Positions 27,728 to 36,213 of a DNA stretch of 64,000 nucleotides are shown here, one piece after another; within the stretch, counting starts at the first letter, position 1, and every line of letters starts with the position of its first letter. The stretch covers positions 102,512 through 166,511 of the forward strand of contig NZ_SRHZ01000038.1 of NCBI RefSeq assembly GCF_004684085.1, written 5' to 3'. The notes beneath the pieces are model-generated. The model searched no databases and was not told the DNA's origin. It saw nothing but the letters and a program-made list of their open reading frames with translations. The stretch is from Stenotrophomonas maltophilia (lineage in GTDB: Bacteria > Pseudomonadota > Gammaproteobacteria > Xanthomonadales > Xanthomonadaceae). Both the position numbers and the translations under genes were made by a program.

Positions 27728-27745
27728 ATTTAGAAAAATCTAAAT
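27728..27745. promoter_or_regulatory. Operator palindrome ATTTAGA-AAAA-TCTAAAT of the BigR-like regulator
   Basis: Perfect seven-base arms around AAAA in an AT-rich island between the divergent regulator and YeeE/YedE genes. A partial second site (TTTAGA at 27714-27719 and CTAAAT at 27725-27730) overlaps its left side. It resembles AT-rich BigR-type sites and would block both promoters. Confidence 0.75.
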
Positions 27746-27785
27746 AAAAAGGCAAATTGGTGAGCGCGATCGACAGGAGCGGGGC

Positions 27786-28223
27786 ATGAACCTGCCATGG
27801 GCGGCGTTGGCAGGGGGAGGGCTGATCGGGGCGTCGGCGGTGCTGTTGCTGGCCACCCTCGGACGCGTGGCCGGCATCAGTGGAATCACAGCGGGTTGCC
27901 TGCGCGCACAGGGAGAAGAACGCCGCTGGCGCTGGGCGTTCCTGCTCGGGCTGCTTGCTGCGGCGGGAGGGGTCTTGTGGTGGCAATCGGTACCGGAAGC
28001 TTCACCGCAAGTGCTGCTGCGTGATGCGTTGCCTGCCTGGCAACTGATTGGCGCTGGCCTGCTGGTCGGCTTCGGCACCCGGTTGGGCAGCGGTTGCACC
28101 AGTGGCCACGGCGTCTGCGGCATGGCGCGTGGCTCCGCGCGTTCGCTGCTGGCGGTGCTGGTGTTCATGGCCTGCGCGATGCTGACCACGTTCCTGATCC
28201 GCCACGGCGGAGGCCTGGCATGA
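27786..28223 (+). CDS. YeeE/YedE-family transporter half (sulfur compound transport), 145 aa
   Basis: Four hydrophobic segments and the family hallmark G-T-R-L-G-S-G-C-T-S-G-H-G-V-C-G-M-A-R near residues 99-118, with the conserved Cys residues of YeeE/YedE proteins. It has AGGAG before the ATG. Single-length YedE proteins work as two halves; the second half is encoded by the next, overlapping gene. Members import thiosulfate or handle sulfide and polysulfide. Control by the divergent persulfide sensor fits reactive-sulfur homeostasis (pmpA-like). Confidence 0.88.
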   Translation: MNLPWAALAGGGLIGASAVLLLATLGRVAGISGITAGCLRAQGEERRWRWAFLLGLLAAAGGVLWWQSVPEASPQVLLRDALPAWQLIGAGLLVGFGTRLGSGCTSGHGVCGMARGSARSLLAVLVFMACAMLTTFLIRHGGGLA

Positions 28224-28633
28224 GCCGCGCGGTGTGGGCCGCCATTGCGGCGGGCGCCATGTTCGGCGCCGGGTTGGCGCTATCTGGAATGACCGATGCG
28301 CGTCGTGTGCTCGGCTTCCTCGATGTGACCGGTGGCTTCGATCCGACCCTGATGTGGGTGCTGGCCTCTGCGGTGCTGGTCAGCGCGATAGGGCAACGCT
28401 GGGTGCTGCATCGCGCGCGCCCCTTGTATGCAGCCCGCTTCCAGCTGCCCACCGTGCGCGATGTGGATGCGCGCCTGTTGCTGGGCGCCGCACTGTTCGG
28501 CATTGGCTGGGGCTGGGCTGGCTATTGTCCCGGTCCGGCGATTGCGGGCCTGGCGGTGGCATCGCGCGAAGCGCTGTGGTTCGTACCTGCGATGCTGCTG
28601 GGCTTCTGGCTGCATGACCGCTTCGTGCGCTGA
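28220..28633 (+). CDS. YeeE/YedE-family transporter, second half, 137 aa
   Basis: The start ATG overlaps the previous stop (ATGA). Four hydrophobic segments. Motifs G-A-G-L-A-L-S-G-M-T-D-A-R-R-V-L-G-F-L-D and, later, G-I-G-W-G-W-A-G-Y-C-P-G-P-A mark the second YedE repeat. The paired short genes together equal the length of a fused YeeE/YedE protein. The partner, neighbour sensor and coupling suggest a two-subunit channel for sulfur compounds (pmpB-like). Confidence 0.88.
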   Translation: MSRAVWAAIAAGAMFGAGLALSGMTDARRVLGFLDVTGGFDPTLMWVLASAVLVSAIGQRWVLHRARPLYAARFQLPTVRDVDARLLLGAALFGIGWGWAGYCPGPAIAGLAVASREALWFVPAMLLGFWLHDRFVR

Positions 28634-28700
28634 GGTTTCACCGCTGTGTCACGATGGATCGGGTCAGATCCATGGACCACGGGGAAAGGAGCGTACTGAT

Positions 28701-29753
28701 ATGGCACGGATGAAGTGGAAGGGAAGCGCAATGCTTGCGGTCGCACTGATCGCAGCGACGGCGCCCGCGCTGGCTTGCACGCGCGCGGTGTACCTGGGTG
28801 ACAACGGTGATGTGATCACCGCACGTTCGATGGACTGGAAGGTCGATGTGGCGACCAACCTCTACGTCCTGCCGCGCGGCATCGCTCGCACCGGCCAGGC
28901 CGGCCCGAAGTCGCTGGCGTGGACCGCACGCTACGGCAGTGTGGTGGCCACCGGCTACGACGTATCGACCACCGATGGCATGAACGAAAATGGCCTGGTA
29001 GCCAACCTGCTGTGGCTGGTGGAATCGGAGTATCCGCAGCAGCGCGGCAACAAGCCAGGCCTGGCGATTTCGCTGTGGGCGCAGTACGTACTCGACAATT
29101 TCGCGACGGTGGAAGAGGCGGTGGCGGCGCTGAAGCGTGAGCCGTATTCGATCGTCACCGACAAGGTGCCTGGCGAAGACCGCCAGGCGACGCTGCACCT
29201 GTCACTGTCCGATGCCAGCGGTGACAGTGCCATCGTCGAGTACATCGGCGGTCGCCAGGTGATCCACCATGACCGGCGCTACCAGGTGATGACCAACTCG
29301 CCGATCTTCGAGCAGCAGCTGGCCCTCAACAGCTACTGGCAGCAGATCGGCGGCACGGTGATGCTGCCGGGCACCAACCGCTCGGCCGACCGTTTCGCGC
29401 GCGCCTCGTTCTACATCAACGCCATTCCCAAGGCCGAGGATCCGGTGGTGGCGCTGGCCAGTGTGTTCAGCGTGATCCGCAACACCTCGGTGCCGTACGG
29501 CATCACCACGCCGGGCGAGCCGAACATTTCATCCACGCGCTGGCGCACCGTGGCCGACCACAAGCGGAGGCTGTACTTCTTCGAATCGGCATTGACCCCG
29601 AACACCTTCTGGGTTGATCTGAACAAGGTCGATTTCGGCGGCAAGGTGCTCAAGCTCGACCTCGGCAAGGACCAGCGCAACACCTTTGCTGGCGATGCAC
29701 TGGGCCAGTTCGTGCCCAGCGCACCGTTCACCTTCCTCGGCGTCGACGGTTAG
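28701..29753 (+). CDS. Secreted linear amide C-N hydrolase (choloylglycine hydrolase family), 350 aa
   Basis: N-terminal signal peptide ending A-P-A-L-A, followed directly by C26-T-R. Ntn hydrolases of this family use an N-terminal Cys freed by processing, so here signal peptidase cleavage itself would expose the nucleophile. Other conserved elements are R-S-M-D-W, N-E-N-G-L-V-A-N-L-L-W and V-M-T-N-S-P. Members cleave bile-salt amides, penicillin V or N-acyl-homoserine lactones, so the true substrate is open. The ATG has GGGGAAAGGAG upstream. It is convergent with the next gene, the stops overlapping. Confidence 0.88.
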   Translation: MARMKWKGSAMLAVALIAATAPALACTRAVYLGDNGDVITARSMDWKVDVATNLYVLPRGIARTGQAGPKSLAWTARYGSVVATGYDVSTTDGMNENGLVANLLWLVESEYPQQRGNKPGLAISLWAQYVLDNFATVEEAVAALKREPYSIVTDKVPGEDRQATLHLSLSDASGDSAIVEYIGGRQVIHHDRRYQVMTNSPIFEQQLALNSYWQQIGGTVMLPGTNRSADRFARASFYINAIPKAEDPVVALASVFSVIRNTSVPYGITTPGEPNISSTRWRTVADHKRRLYFFESALTPNTFWVDLNKVDFGGKVLKLDLGKDQRNTFAGDALGQFVPSAPFTFLGVDG

Positions 29754-30547
29754 TTCGACGCCTGGCTGGAGGCTGGGTAGACCGCCTGGATCGCGCAGCT
29801 GCCGCGGGTGTACTGCGGCAGCGGAGCGATGCTTTCACCGCGCAGATCGTCTGTCTCGAACGCGGCAGTCATGATGCGATCGCCGGGATTGCCGCAGATC
29901 AGGCCATTCTGCAGGCCCGAGTGGAAGCTCAGTTGCGGCGCGCGGTCGAGCTGGCGGCAGTGGCTGCCGAGCTCGACCCGGTAGTAGCGGTGGCCACCAT
30001 TGCGGTGCGGGTTGGTCTCCACCAGCAGGCCCTGCGGGTCGGAGGACCAGGCGCGGACATTGCGGGTGGCGAAGCAGTAGGACGGTGAGCCGCCGAAGCT
30101 GCGGCGGATGTCCTTGCGCTCGCGGATGGTCACGGCGGGCAGGGTGGCCGTGCGCAGCCGGTCGCTGTCGCGGGCGACGCTGGCGTAGTCGCGGTCCTGC
30201 ACCGGGGTGACCACGCTGACGGCACAGCTGCGGCCATCGACCACGACGCGCTCGCTGGGGCGACCGCAGGCCCAGCCAGCCGGCGCTTCCAGTTTCAGCG
30301 TGGTGGCGTCGCGGACGCCGGGGCAGTCTTCGCTGAAATCGATGCGATAGGCTTGGCCGGAGGCGGCGCGCAATGCGATCGAGCGTGCTGATGCCTGCTC
30401 CACTTCCTGTACGCCGACCGCATCCATGCAGTGCGGGGCCGGCGGCGTGCGTTCCTGTGCGCAGGCGCCCGCGGCAAGTGCCAGGCCGAGGCCGGTCGCC
30501 AGCACCGCGAACACGTATTGATGGGTCATGACCCGCACTGCCTGCAT
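29750..30547 (-). CDS. Periplasmic protein with DUF6491-like repeats, 265 aa
   Basis: It has a signal peptide (M-T-H-Q-Y-V-F-A-V-L-A-T-G-L-G-L-A-L-A-A, cleaved near G-A-C-A-Q) and several Cys residues. It contains a pattern C-F-x-x-R-x-V-R-x-W, then Y-Y-R-V-E-L and a terminal I-C-G-N-P-G-D-R-I; a weaker version appears in the N-terminal half (C-x-D-A-V, Y-R-I-D-F, A-C-G-R-P-S-E-R-V-V). This fits two copies of a small domain that I associate with DUF6491 in xanthomonads. A second ATG at 30529 is an equally good start. Function unknown. Confidence 0.7.
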   Translation of the reverse strand: MQAVRVMTHQYVFAVLATGLGLALAAGACAQERTPPAPHCMDAVGVQEVEQASARSIALRAASGQAYRIDFSEDCPGVRDATTLKLEAPAGWACGRPSERVVVDGRSCAVSVVTPVQDRDYASVARDSDRLRTATLPAVTIRERKDIRRSFGGSPSYCFATRNVRAWSSDPQGLLVETNPHRNGGHRYYRVELGSHCRQLDRAPQLSFHSGLQNGLICGNPGDRIMTAAFETDDLRGESIAPLPQYTRGSCAIQAVYPASSQASN

Positions 30548-30610
30548 TGGATGACGGCCCGACTATAGCTGCGGTTTGCACGGCCGGTGTTACACGCGCA
30601 CACTGGCCCG

Positions 30611-31306
30611 ATGGGCGCGATCTTCCACCTGCGGCACTACGGACAGGCCACCGGCCTGGACCGTCATGACTACGCGCAGTGGGTGCTGCCACTGCAGGGT
30701 GAACTGCAGTTCGAGATGGAAGGCCGCGGCGGTCGCCTGGATCTGCTGCAGGGTGCCTTCGTAGCGGCCGGCGAAGCGCATGACCAGATGGCCGACGGCC
30801 CGAACGGTTTCGTGATCGTTGATTGCCCGCCTGGCGTGCTCGACGACGCGACCCAGGAACACCTGTGCCGCCAGCGCTGGCTGCATCTGCCGCTGGCATT
30901 GCGCCGCTGCCTGACCGACGTGCAGGCAGGGCAGCCGATGCCGGCCCTGCTTCCCCGGTTGTTGCAGACGTTCGCACCTGCTGGTAGCGGTGCGCGCATG
31001 CAGGGGCTGTGTGCGGCAGTGCAGGCCGACCCGGGGCAATCGTGGCCGGTGGCACGCATGTCGGCGTTCGTGGGCGTCAGCGAGAGCCGTCTGCACGCGT
31101 TGTTCCAGCGCGAGTTCGGGCTCAGCCCGCAGGCCTGGCTCAGTGCGTGCCGACTGCGCTGGGCCAAGCACCAGCTGCGCACCAGCACCGCACCGATCAT
31201 CCATATCGCGCTGGCCGCAGGCTATTCCGAGCAGAGCGCACTGACCCGCGCGCTGCGCCGCGAATGTGGCCAGACCCCCGCTGCATGGCGCCGGGGGGCC
31301 GGCTGA
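30611..31306 (+). CDS. AraC-family transcriptional regulator, 231 aa
   Basis: The N-terminal cupin-like sensor domain (about residues 1-100) includes H-D-Y-A-Q-W-V-L-P-L-Q-G-E. The C-terminal AraC DNA-binding domain has V-G-V-S-E-S-R-L-H-A-L-F-Q-R-E-F-G-L-S-P and I-H-I-A-L-A-A-G-Y-S-E-Q-S-A-L-T-R-A-L-R. I prefer the ATG at 30611; a GTG at 30587 would add eight residues. It is divergent from the Cys-rich periplasmic gene and followed by a repeat dimer. Ligand and targets are not evident. Confidence 0.85.
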   Translation: MGAIFHLRHYGQATGLDRHDYAQWVLPLQGELQFEMEGRGGRLDLLQGAFVAAGEAHDQMADGPNGFVIVDCPPGVLDDATQEHLCRQRWLHLPLALRRCLTDVQAGQPMPALLPRLLQTFAPAGSGARMQGLCAAVQADPGQSWPVARMSAFVGVSESRLHALFQREFGLSPQAWLSACRLRWAKHQLRTSTAPIIHIALAAGYSEQSALTRALRRECGQTPAAWRRGAG

Positions 31307-31309
31307 CTT

Positions 31310-31370
31310 GTAGAGCCGAGCCCACGCTCGGCTGTCCTTCTCTGCACAGCGGCCAATCGCTCGGCTCTAC
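31310..31370. repeat. GTAG-type palindromic repeat dimer (SMAG-like)
   Basis: GTAGAGCCGAG at 31310 and CTCGGCTCTAC at 31360 form the outer arms. The left unit also folds on itself (AGCCGAG-cccacg-CTCGGCT). Repeats starting with GTAG followed by an imperfect palindrome are abundant in S. maltophilia genomes (SMAG elements). It sits between genes and may terminate or stabilise transcripts. Confidence 0.75.
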
Positions 31371-31460
31371 GGAAATGACAAGGCGATAGCCTCGGTCAAG
31401 AACGCCCTACCGGCCAGCGCTTACACTGCGCGGCCTCTTCTCCCCCCCGAAGAATCCCAA

Positions 31461-32411
31461 ATGCGCAACAACCCGATGGCCCTGGGCATCGCCAATGGCG
31501 TTGCTGCTGGCGCGCTGTGGGGCGTGGTCTTCCTCGCGCCCGCTGTGCTGCAGTCCTTCAATGCGCTGCAACTGTCCGCCGGCCGTTACCTGGTCTATGG
31601 GCTGATCGCCATCGTCCTGCTGCTGCCGCGGTGGAAGCGGCTGGCCCCACGGCTTGGCCGTGCCGAGTGGATAGGTCTCTTGTGGTTGAGCCTGGCCGGG
31701 AACCTGGTGTACTTCCTGCTGCTGGCGACCGCTGTGCAGTGGGCCGGTGGCGCGGCCGCCTCCCTGATCGTGGGGCTGATCCCGGTGCTGGTGACCCTGG
31801 TCGGCGTGCGCGAGCAGGGTGCGGTGCCGTTGAAGCAGCTGCTGCCGGCGTTGGGCCTGTGCGTGCTGGGTGTTGCCCTGGTCGGGTGGGAATCGCTGAT
31901 GTCCGAGCACCTGTCCACCCCGTGGCGGCAGCGCCTGATCGGCCTGTTGTGCGCGTTCGGTGCGCTGTTCTCGTGGGCGCTGTACTCGATCGGCAACAGC
32001 CGCTGGCTGGCGCGCCGTTCCGATCTGTCCAGCCATGACTGGTCGCTGCTGACCGGCGTCACCACCGGTGGGCTGGCCCTGCTGCTGGTGCCGATGGCCT
32101 TCATCGGTCACACCGGCGGCCACACCGCGGCGCAGTGGAGCGGGTTCTGGGCGATCAGTGCGGGCGTTGCCGTGGTGGCCTCGATCCTCGGCAACGCGTT
32201 CTGGAACCGCGCCAGCCGTCTGTTGCCGTTGACGCTGACCGGGCAGATGATCGTGTTCGAAACCCTGTTCGCGCTGCTCTACGCATTCGCCTGGCAGGGG
32301 CGCTGGCCGACCTTGCTGGAAGCACTGGCCATCGTGTTCCTGGTAGCTGGCGTGATGCTGTGCGCGCACGCCCATCGCACACCACGGGCAATCGCCGAAC
32401 ATGCGGGCTGA
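31461..32411 (+). CDS. EamA/DMT-superfamily transporter, 316 aa
   Basis: Ten hydrophobic segments in two five-helix halves. The first half holds G-A-L-W-G-V-V-F and the second A-F-G-A-L-F-S-W-A-L-Y-S-I-G-N, both typical EamA repeats, and there is a late conserved F-E-T-L-F-A-L-L-Y. Such inner-membrane exporters move metabolites, often amino acids. It lies 140 bases before the thr leader and reads the same way. A link with threonine export is possible but unsupported. Confidence 0.87.
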   Translation: MRNNPMALGIANGVAAGALWGVVFLAPAVLQSFNALQLSAGRYLVYGLIAIVLLLPRWKRLAPRLGRAEWIGLLWLSLAGNLVYFLLLATAVQWAGGAAASLIVGLIPVLVTLVGVREQGAVPLKQLLPALGLCVLGVALVGWESLMSEHLSTPWRQRLIGLLCAFGALFSWALYSIGNSRWLARRSDLSSHDWSLLTGVTTGGLALLLVPMAFIGHTGGHTAAQWSGFWAISAGVAVVASILGNAFWNRASRLLPLTLTGQMIVFETLFALLYAFAWQGRWPTLLEALAIVFLVAGVMLCAHAHRTPRAIAEHAG

Positions 32412-32512
32412 ATGACGTCGTCAAGCGCACCGATGCCGACTTTGTCACATATGCAACCAAATGCCGGCACGTTGGCCGATGATCGGCGCAGGGGATTTTT
32501 GCAGCGCAGCAC

Positions 32513-32541
32513 TTGACAACGACCCGGCGCCCGGTGTTTTC
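32513..32541 (+). promoter_or_regulatory. Predicted promoter of the thr operon
   Basis: TTGACA (32513-32518), a 17-bp spacer and a weak -10 GTTTTC (32536-32541). The predicted start of transcription would be close to the ATG of the leader peptide (32550), so the leader mRNA may lack an untranslated region and a ribosome site. Confidence 0.5.
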
Positions 32542-32549
32542 TGTGCGTC

Positions 32550-32684
32550 ATGGTTCTTGATGCCGCCCACGCCAGCCTGATCGCCCCCGCCACCGCGGGC
32601 CGTTCGACTGCGCCGGTCGTCACCACCACCATTACCACCACCACCGTCACCACTGCCCTGGTGCGGCCCGTCGTCTTCGTGTAA
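32550..32684 (+). CDS. thrL: thr operon leader peptide, 44 aa
   Basis: ATG at 32550, stop TAA at 32682. Within residues 25-35 there are nine Thr codons (ACC/ACT) plus one Ile (ATT) and one Val (GTC), the mix expected for a leader that reports charged tRNA-Thr and tRNA-Ile. It lies 84 bases before thrA. No Shine-Dalgarno sequence is seen before the ATG, which fits a leaderless message from the promoter at 32513. It is longer than ThrL of E. coli (21 aa). Confidence 0.88.
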   Translation: MVLDAAHASLIAPATAGRSTAPVVTTTITTTTVTTALVRPVVFV

Positions 32685-32698
32685 CTCCCGAAAACCAC

Positions 32699-32755
32699 GG
32701 CCCCGCACCATACAGGTGGCGGGGAAACTCGACACCTGCATGCGACGGGGCCTCC
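32699..32755 (+). terminator. Attenuator region of the thr operon (alternative hairpins)
   Basis: Three mutually exclusive pairings are visible: CCCCGC with GCGGGG, CAGGTG with CACCTG, and GGCCCCG with CGGGGCC. Stalling on the Thr-rich codons would decide which forms. No T-tract follows, so termination may be Rho-assisted or control may act on thrA translation. Confidence 0.5.
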
Positions 32756-32768
32756 TACCGAGGTCTGC

Positions 32769-35273
32769 ATGTCTTCCCACGCCCCCGCCCATCCCGTTGC
32801 CCCGGCCGATCTGGCTGCGCCGTCCACTGTCGTGCACAAGTTCGGTGGCACCTCGGTGGCCGATGCCGAACGCTACCGCCATGTTGCTGGCCTGCTGCTG
32901 ACGCGCCCCGAATCGCTGCAGGTCACTGTCGTTTCTGCGATGAAGGGCGTCACCGACGCGCTGATCGAGCTGGCCCAGCTGGCGGCCAAGGGCGATGAAG
33001 GCTGGCGCGAGGCCTGGCATGCGCTGCGCGCCCGCCATCGTGGCGCTGCCGTGGCCCTGTTGGGTGAGCAGGTGGGCGAGACCGTGGAGTGGATCGATGC
33101 CCGCTTCGACCAGCTGGCCGAGGTACTGGCAGCATTGGCGGTGATCGGCGAACTGCCCCGCGAGGTGCTGGACCGCGTGCAGGGCCTGGGCGAAGTGTTT
33201 TCCGCGCAGCTGCTCGGTACCCACCTGCGTGCATTGGGCGAAGACTGCGCGGTGCTCGACGCGCGCGAGGTGCTGGTGGTGGGGCACGGCGAGCTGGGTG
33301 TGGATGTGGACTGGGAAGCCAGTGCCGACCGCCTTGCCAAATGGCGCCTGCAGCATCCGCAGTCGCGCCTGGTCGCCACCGGCTTCGTTGCCCGTGACCG
33401 CCACGATCGCATCACCACGCTCGGCCGCAATGGCAGCGACTACTCGGGCGCGATCTTCGCCGCATTGTTCAACGCTGACGAACTGCACATCTGGACCGAC
33501 GTCGACGGCGTGCTGTCGGCCGACCCGCGGCTGGTGCCCGAGGCGGTGCAGCTGGAATCGCTGAGCTACGACGAGGCCTGCGAACTGGCTTACTTCGGCG
33601 CCAAGGTAGTCCACCCGCAGACGATGTCGCCGGCGATCCGCCTCGGCTTGCCGATCTTCATCCGCAACACGTTCCAGCCGACGCATCCGGGTACGCGCAT
33701 CAGTGCGCAGCGCTCGCCGCGCGGGCCGGTGAAGGGCCTGACCCTGAGCCCCGGGCTGGCCCTGCTGAATCTGGAGGGCACCGGCCTGATCGGCGTGCCC
33801 GGTACTGCCGAGCGTGTATTCGCGGCATTGCGTCAGGCGCAGGTTTCGGTGGTGATGATTTCTCAGGGATCCTCCGAGCATTCGATCTGCTGCGTGGTGC
33901 GTGCCGCCGAAGCCGCGCGCGGCCGAGAGGCGCTGTTGCAGGCGTTCGCACATGAACTCTCGGTGGGGCATGTGCAGCGCGTGCAGGTCAGTGAGGGCGT
34001 CAGCGTGCTGGCCGCGGTTGGTGATGGCATGGCCGGCCAGCCGGGCGTTGCCGCGCGCCTGTTCGAGGCATTGGGTCGTGCGCAGGTGAACATCCTGGCG
34101 ATCGCGCAGGGATCGTCCGAACGCAACATTTCGGTGGCGGTGGACAGTGCCGATGCCACCCGTGCGCTGCGGGCTGCACATGCGGGCTTCTGGCTGTCGC
34201 CGCAGACGTTTGCGGTCGGGGTGATCGGGCCGGGCAACGTCGGTGCCGCACTGCTGGACCAACTGCTGGCCGCGCGCCCGCAGCTGCTGGCCAAGGCCAA
34301 TGTGGATCTGCGTCTGCGCGCACTGGCCTCGCGTTCGCGCATGCGCCTGGAAGCAGATGGCCTGCACGCTGACTGGCGGGAGGCATTGCAGGATGCGGGC
34401 GAAGCCAGCGATCTGGATCGTTTCACCGAGCACCTGCTGGCCGCGCACCTGCCGCACGCGGTGGTGATCGATTGCAGCGGCAGTGCCGAGGTGGCCGAAC
34501 GTTATGAGGGCTGGCTGGCCGCCGGTATCCATGTGGTCACCCCGAACAAACAGGCCGGTGCCGGTCCGCTGGCACGCTATCAACGTATCCGCGCCGCCGC
34601 CGCTGCCAGCGGCGCGCGCTTCCGCTACGAGGCCACGGTGGGCGCTGGCCTGCCGGTGATCACCACGCTGCGCGACCTGGTCGATACCGGCGACGAGGTG
34701 CTGGCCATCGAGGGCATCTTCTCCGGTACGCTGGCCTGGCTGTTCAACCGCTACGACGGCAGCCAGCCGTTTTCGGCACTGGTCGCACAGGCGCGTTCGA
34801 TGGGCTATACCGAGCCGGACCCGCGTGACGATCTGTCTGGCGTCGATGTCGCGCGCAAGCTGGTGATCCTGGCCCGCGAAGCCGGTCATCCGCTCAGCCT
34901 GGAACAGGTGCAGGTGGAAAGCCTGGTGCCGGCGCTGCTGCGCGAGGGCAGCGTGGATGATTTCATGGCGCGCCTTGGGGAGTCCGACGCCAGCCTGCTG
35001 CAGCGTCTGCAGGACGCACGGGCGCGTGGCGCGGTGCTGCGTTACGTGGCGCAGCTGGGGGCGGACGGTGCCTCGGTCGGCCTGCAGGAGCTGCCAGCCG
35101 ATCATGCCTTCGCCAACCTGCGATTGACCGACAACGTGGTGCAGTTCCGTACGCGCCGCTACTGCGACAACCCGCTGGTGGTGCAGGGTCCGGGCGCGGG
35201 CCCGGAAGTCACGGCGGCCGGGGTGTTCGCCGACCTGCTGCGGGTGGCTGCCGGTGAAGGGGCACGGCTGTGA
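32769..35273 (+). CDS. thrA: Bifunctional aspartokinase / homoserine dehydrogenase I, 834 aa
   Basis: The N-terminal kinase begins near residue 22 with V-H-K-F-G-G-T-S-V and contains G-R-N-G-S-D-Y-S-G and the substrate-site W-T-D-V-D-G-V. Two ACT-type segments follow in the middle ([10 protein letters not shown] and [11 protein letters not shown]). The dehydrogenase begins near residue 475 with the NAD(P) loop G-V-I-G-P-G-N-V-G. Length and order match E. coli ThrA (820 aa). It catalyses the first and third steps from aspartate to threonine. A leader peptide precedes it and thrB overlaps its stop. A threonine-sensitive enzyme is expected. Confidence 0.97.
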   Translation: MSSHAPAHPVAPADLAAPSTVVHKFGGTSVADAERYRHVAGLLLTRPESLQVTVVSAMKGVTDALIELAQLAAKGDEGWREAWHALRARHRGAAVALLGEQVGETVEWIDARFDQLAEVLAALAVIGELPREVLDRVQGLGEVFSAQLLGTHLRALGEDCAVLDAREVLVVGHGELGVDVDWEASADRLAKWRLQHPQSRLVATGFVARDRHDRITTLGRNGSDYSGAIFAALFNADELHIWTDVDGVLSADPRLVPEAVQLESLSYDEACELAYFGAKVVHPQTMSPAIRLGLPIFIRNTFQPTHPGTRISAQRSPRGPVKGLTLSPGLALLNLEGTGLIGVPGTAERVFAALRQAQVSVVMISQGSSEHSICCVVRAAEAARGREALLQAFAHELSVGHVQRVQVSEGVSVLAAVGDGMAGQPGVAARLFEALGRAQVNILAIAQGSSERNISVAVDSADATRALRAAHAGFWLSPQTFAVGVIGPGNVGAALLDQLLAARPQLLAKANVDLRLRALASRSRMRLEADGLHADWREALQDAGEASDLDRFTEHLLAAHLPHAVVIDCSGSAEVAERYEGWLAAGIHVVTPNKQAGAGPLARYQRIRAAAAASGARFRYEATVGAGLPVITTLRDLVDTGDEVLAIEGIFSGTLAWLFNRYDGSQPFSALVAQARSMGYTEPDPRDDLSGVDVARKLVILAREAGHPLSLEQVQVESLVPALLREGSVDDFMARLGESDASLLQRLQDARARGAVLRYVAQLGADGASVGLQELPADHAFANLRLTDNVVQFRTRRYCDNPLVVQGPGAGPEVTAAGVFADLLRVAAGEGARL

Positions 35274-36184
35274 TCGCACGTGCGTTCGCACCCGCCTCGG
35301 TAGCCAACGTGGCGGTAGGCTTCGACATCCTGGGGCATGCCATCGCCGGTATTGGCGATACCGTCAGCGTGCGTCGCATCGATGAGCCGATGGTGCGCAT
35401 CGAGGCGATCCGTGGCAGTGCCGTCGCGCTGCCGCTGGAGGCTGCCGGCAACACCGCCGGTGCTGCACTGATGTCGCTGCGCGAAGGCTTGGGCCTGGAC
35501 TTCGGTTTCGCGGTCGAGATCGACAAGGGCATTCCGTTCGGCTCCGGCATGGGCGGTTCGGCGGCGTCGAGTGTCGCCGCGCTGGTCGCCGCCAATGCGC
35601 TGCTGGAGGCACCACTACCGCGCGAGGCGCTTTACCCGCATGCGCTGGATGGCGAGGCGGTGGCCAGTGGTGGTCGCCACGGTGACAACGTCGGCCCGCT
35701 GCTGCTGGGTGGGCTGGCGTTGTGCACCGCCGATCGCCTGCTGCCGATTCCGGTGCCGGCCAGCTGGCACAGCCTGTTGGTGCATCCGCATGCGGTACTG
35801 GAAACGCGCAGGGCGCGGCAGGCGCTGCAGGGCAGTTATGCGCTGGGAGAGTTTGTGGCACAGAGTGCCAACCTGGCGCTGGTCCTGAGTGGCTGCCATC
35901 GCAGCGATGCTTCGCTGGTTCGCGCGGGCCTGCGCGATGTGCTGGTCGAGCCACGCCGCGCCGGCCTCATTGCCGGCTTCGAGGCGGCACGCGATGCAGC
36001 GCTGTCGGCCGATGCGATGGGCGCGGGCATCTCGGGCGCCGGCCCCAGTGTGTTCGCCTGGTTCGAAGATGCCGACCAGGCCCGTGCCGCCGCTGCGCCG
36101 GTGCGGGCGGCATTCGCCGCTGCCGGCTTTGACAGCGATGCCTGGGTGTCGCCGCTGGATGCGCCGGGAGCGCGGCTGTGCTGA
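35270..36184 (+). CDS. thrB: Homoserine kinase, 304 aa
   Basis: GTG start overlapping the thrA stop (GTGA). It is a GHMP kinase: N-terminal strand [16 protein letters not shown], the phosphate loop [12 protein letters not shown] (about residues 88-99) and the C-terminal [14 protein letters not shown] loop. It phosphorylates homoserine with ATP, feeding threonine synthase. Second gene of the thrABC operon. Confidence 0.96.
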   Translation: MIARAFAPASVANVAVGFDILGHAIAGIGDTVSVRRIDEPMVRIEAIRGSAVALPLEAAGNTAGAALMSLREGLGLDFGFAVEIDKGIPFGSGMGGSAASSVAALVAANALLEAPLPREALYPHALDGEAVASGGRHGDNVGPLLLGGLALCTADRLLPIPVPASWHSLLVHPHAVLETRRARQALQGSYALGEFVAQSANLALVLSGCHRSDASLVRAGLRDVLVEPRRAGLIAGFEAARDAALSADAMGAGISGAGPSVFAWFEDADQARAAAAPVRAAFAAAGFDSDAWVSPLDAPGARLC

Positions 36185-36213
36185 ATCCTTCCCCTCTACT
36201 GGATACCGAACCC

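Noticed and set aside
32445..35291. Leftward open frame of 948 codons across thrA
   Set aside because: Complete shadow of the secure thrA gene; composition (His, Gln, Arg) is that of antisense translation.
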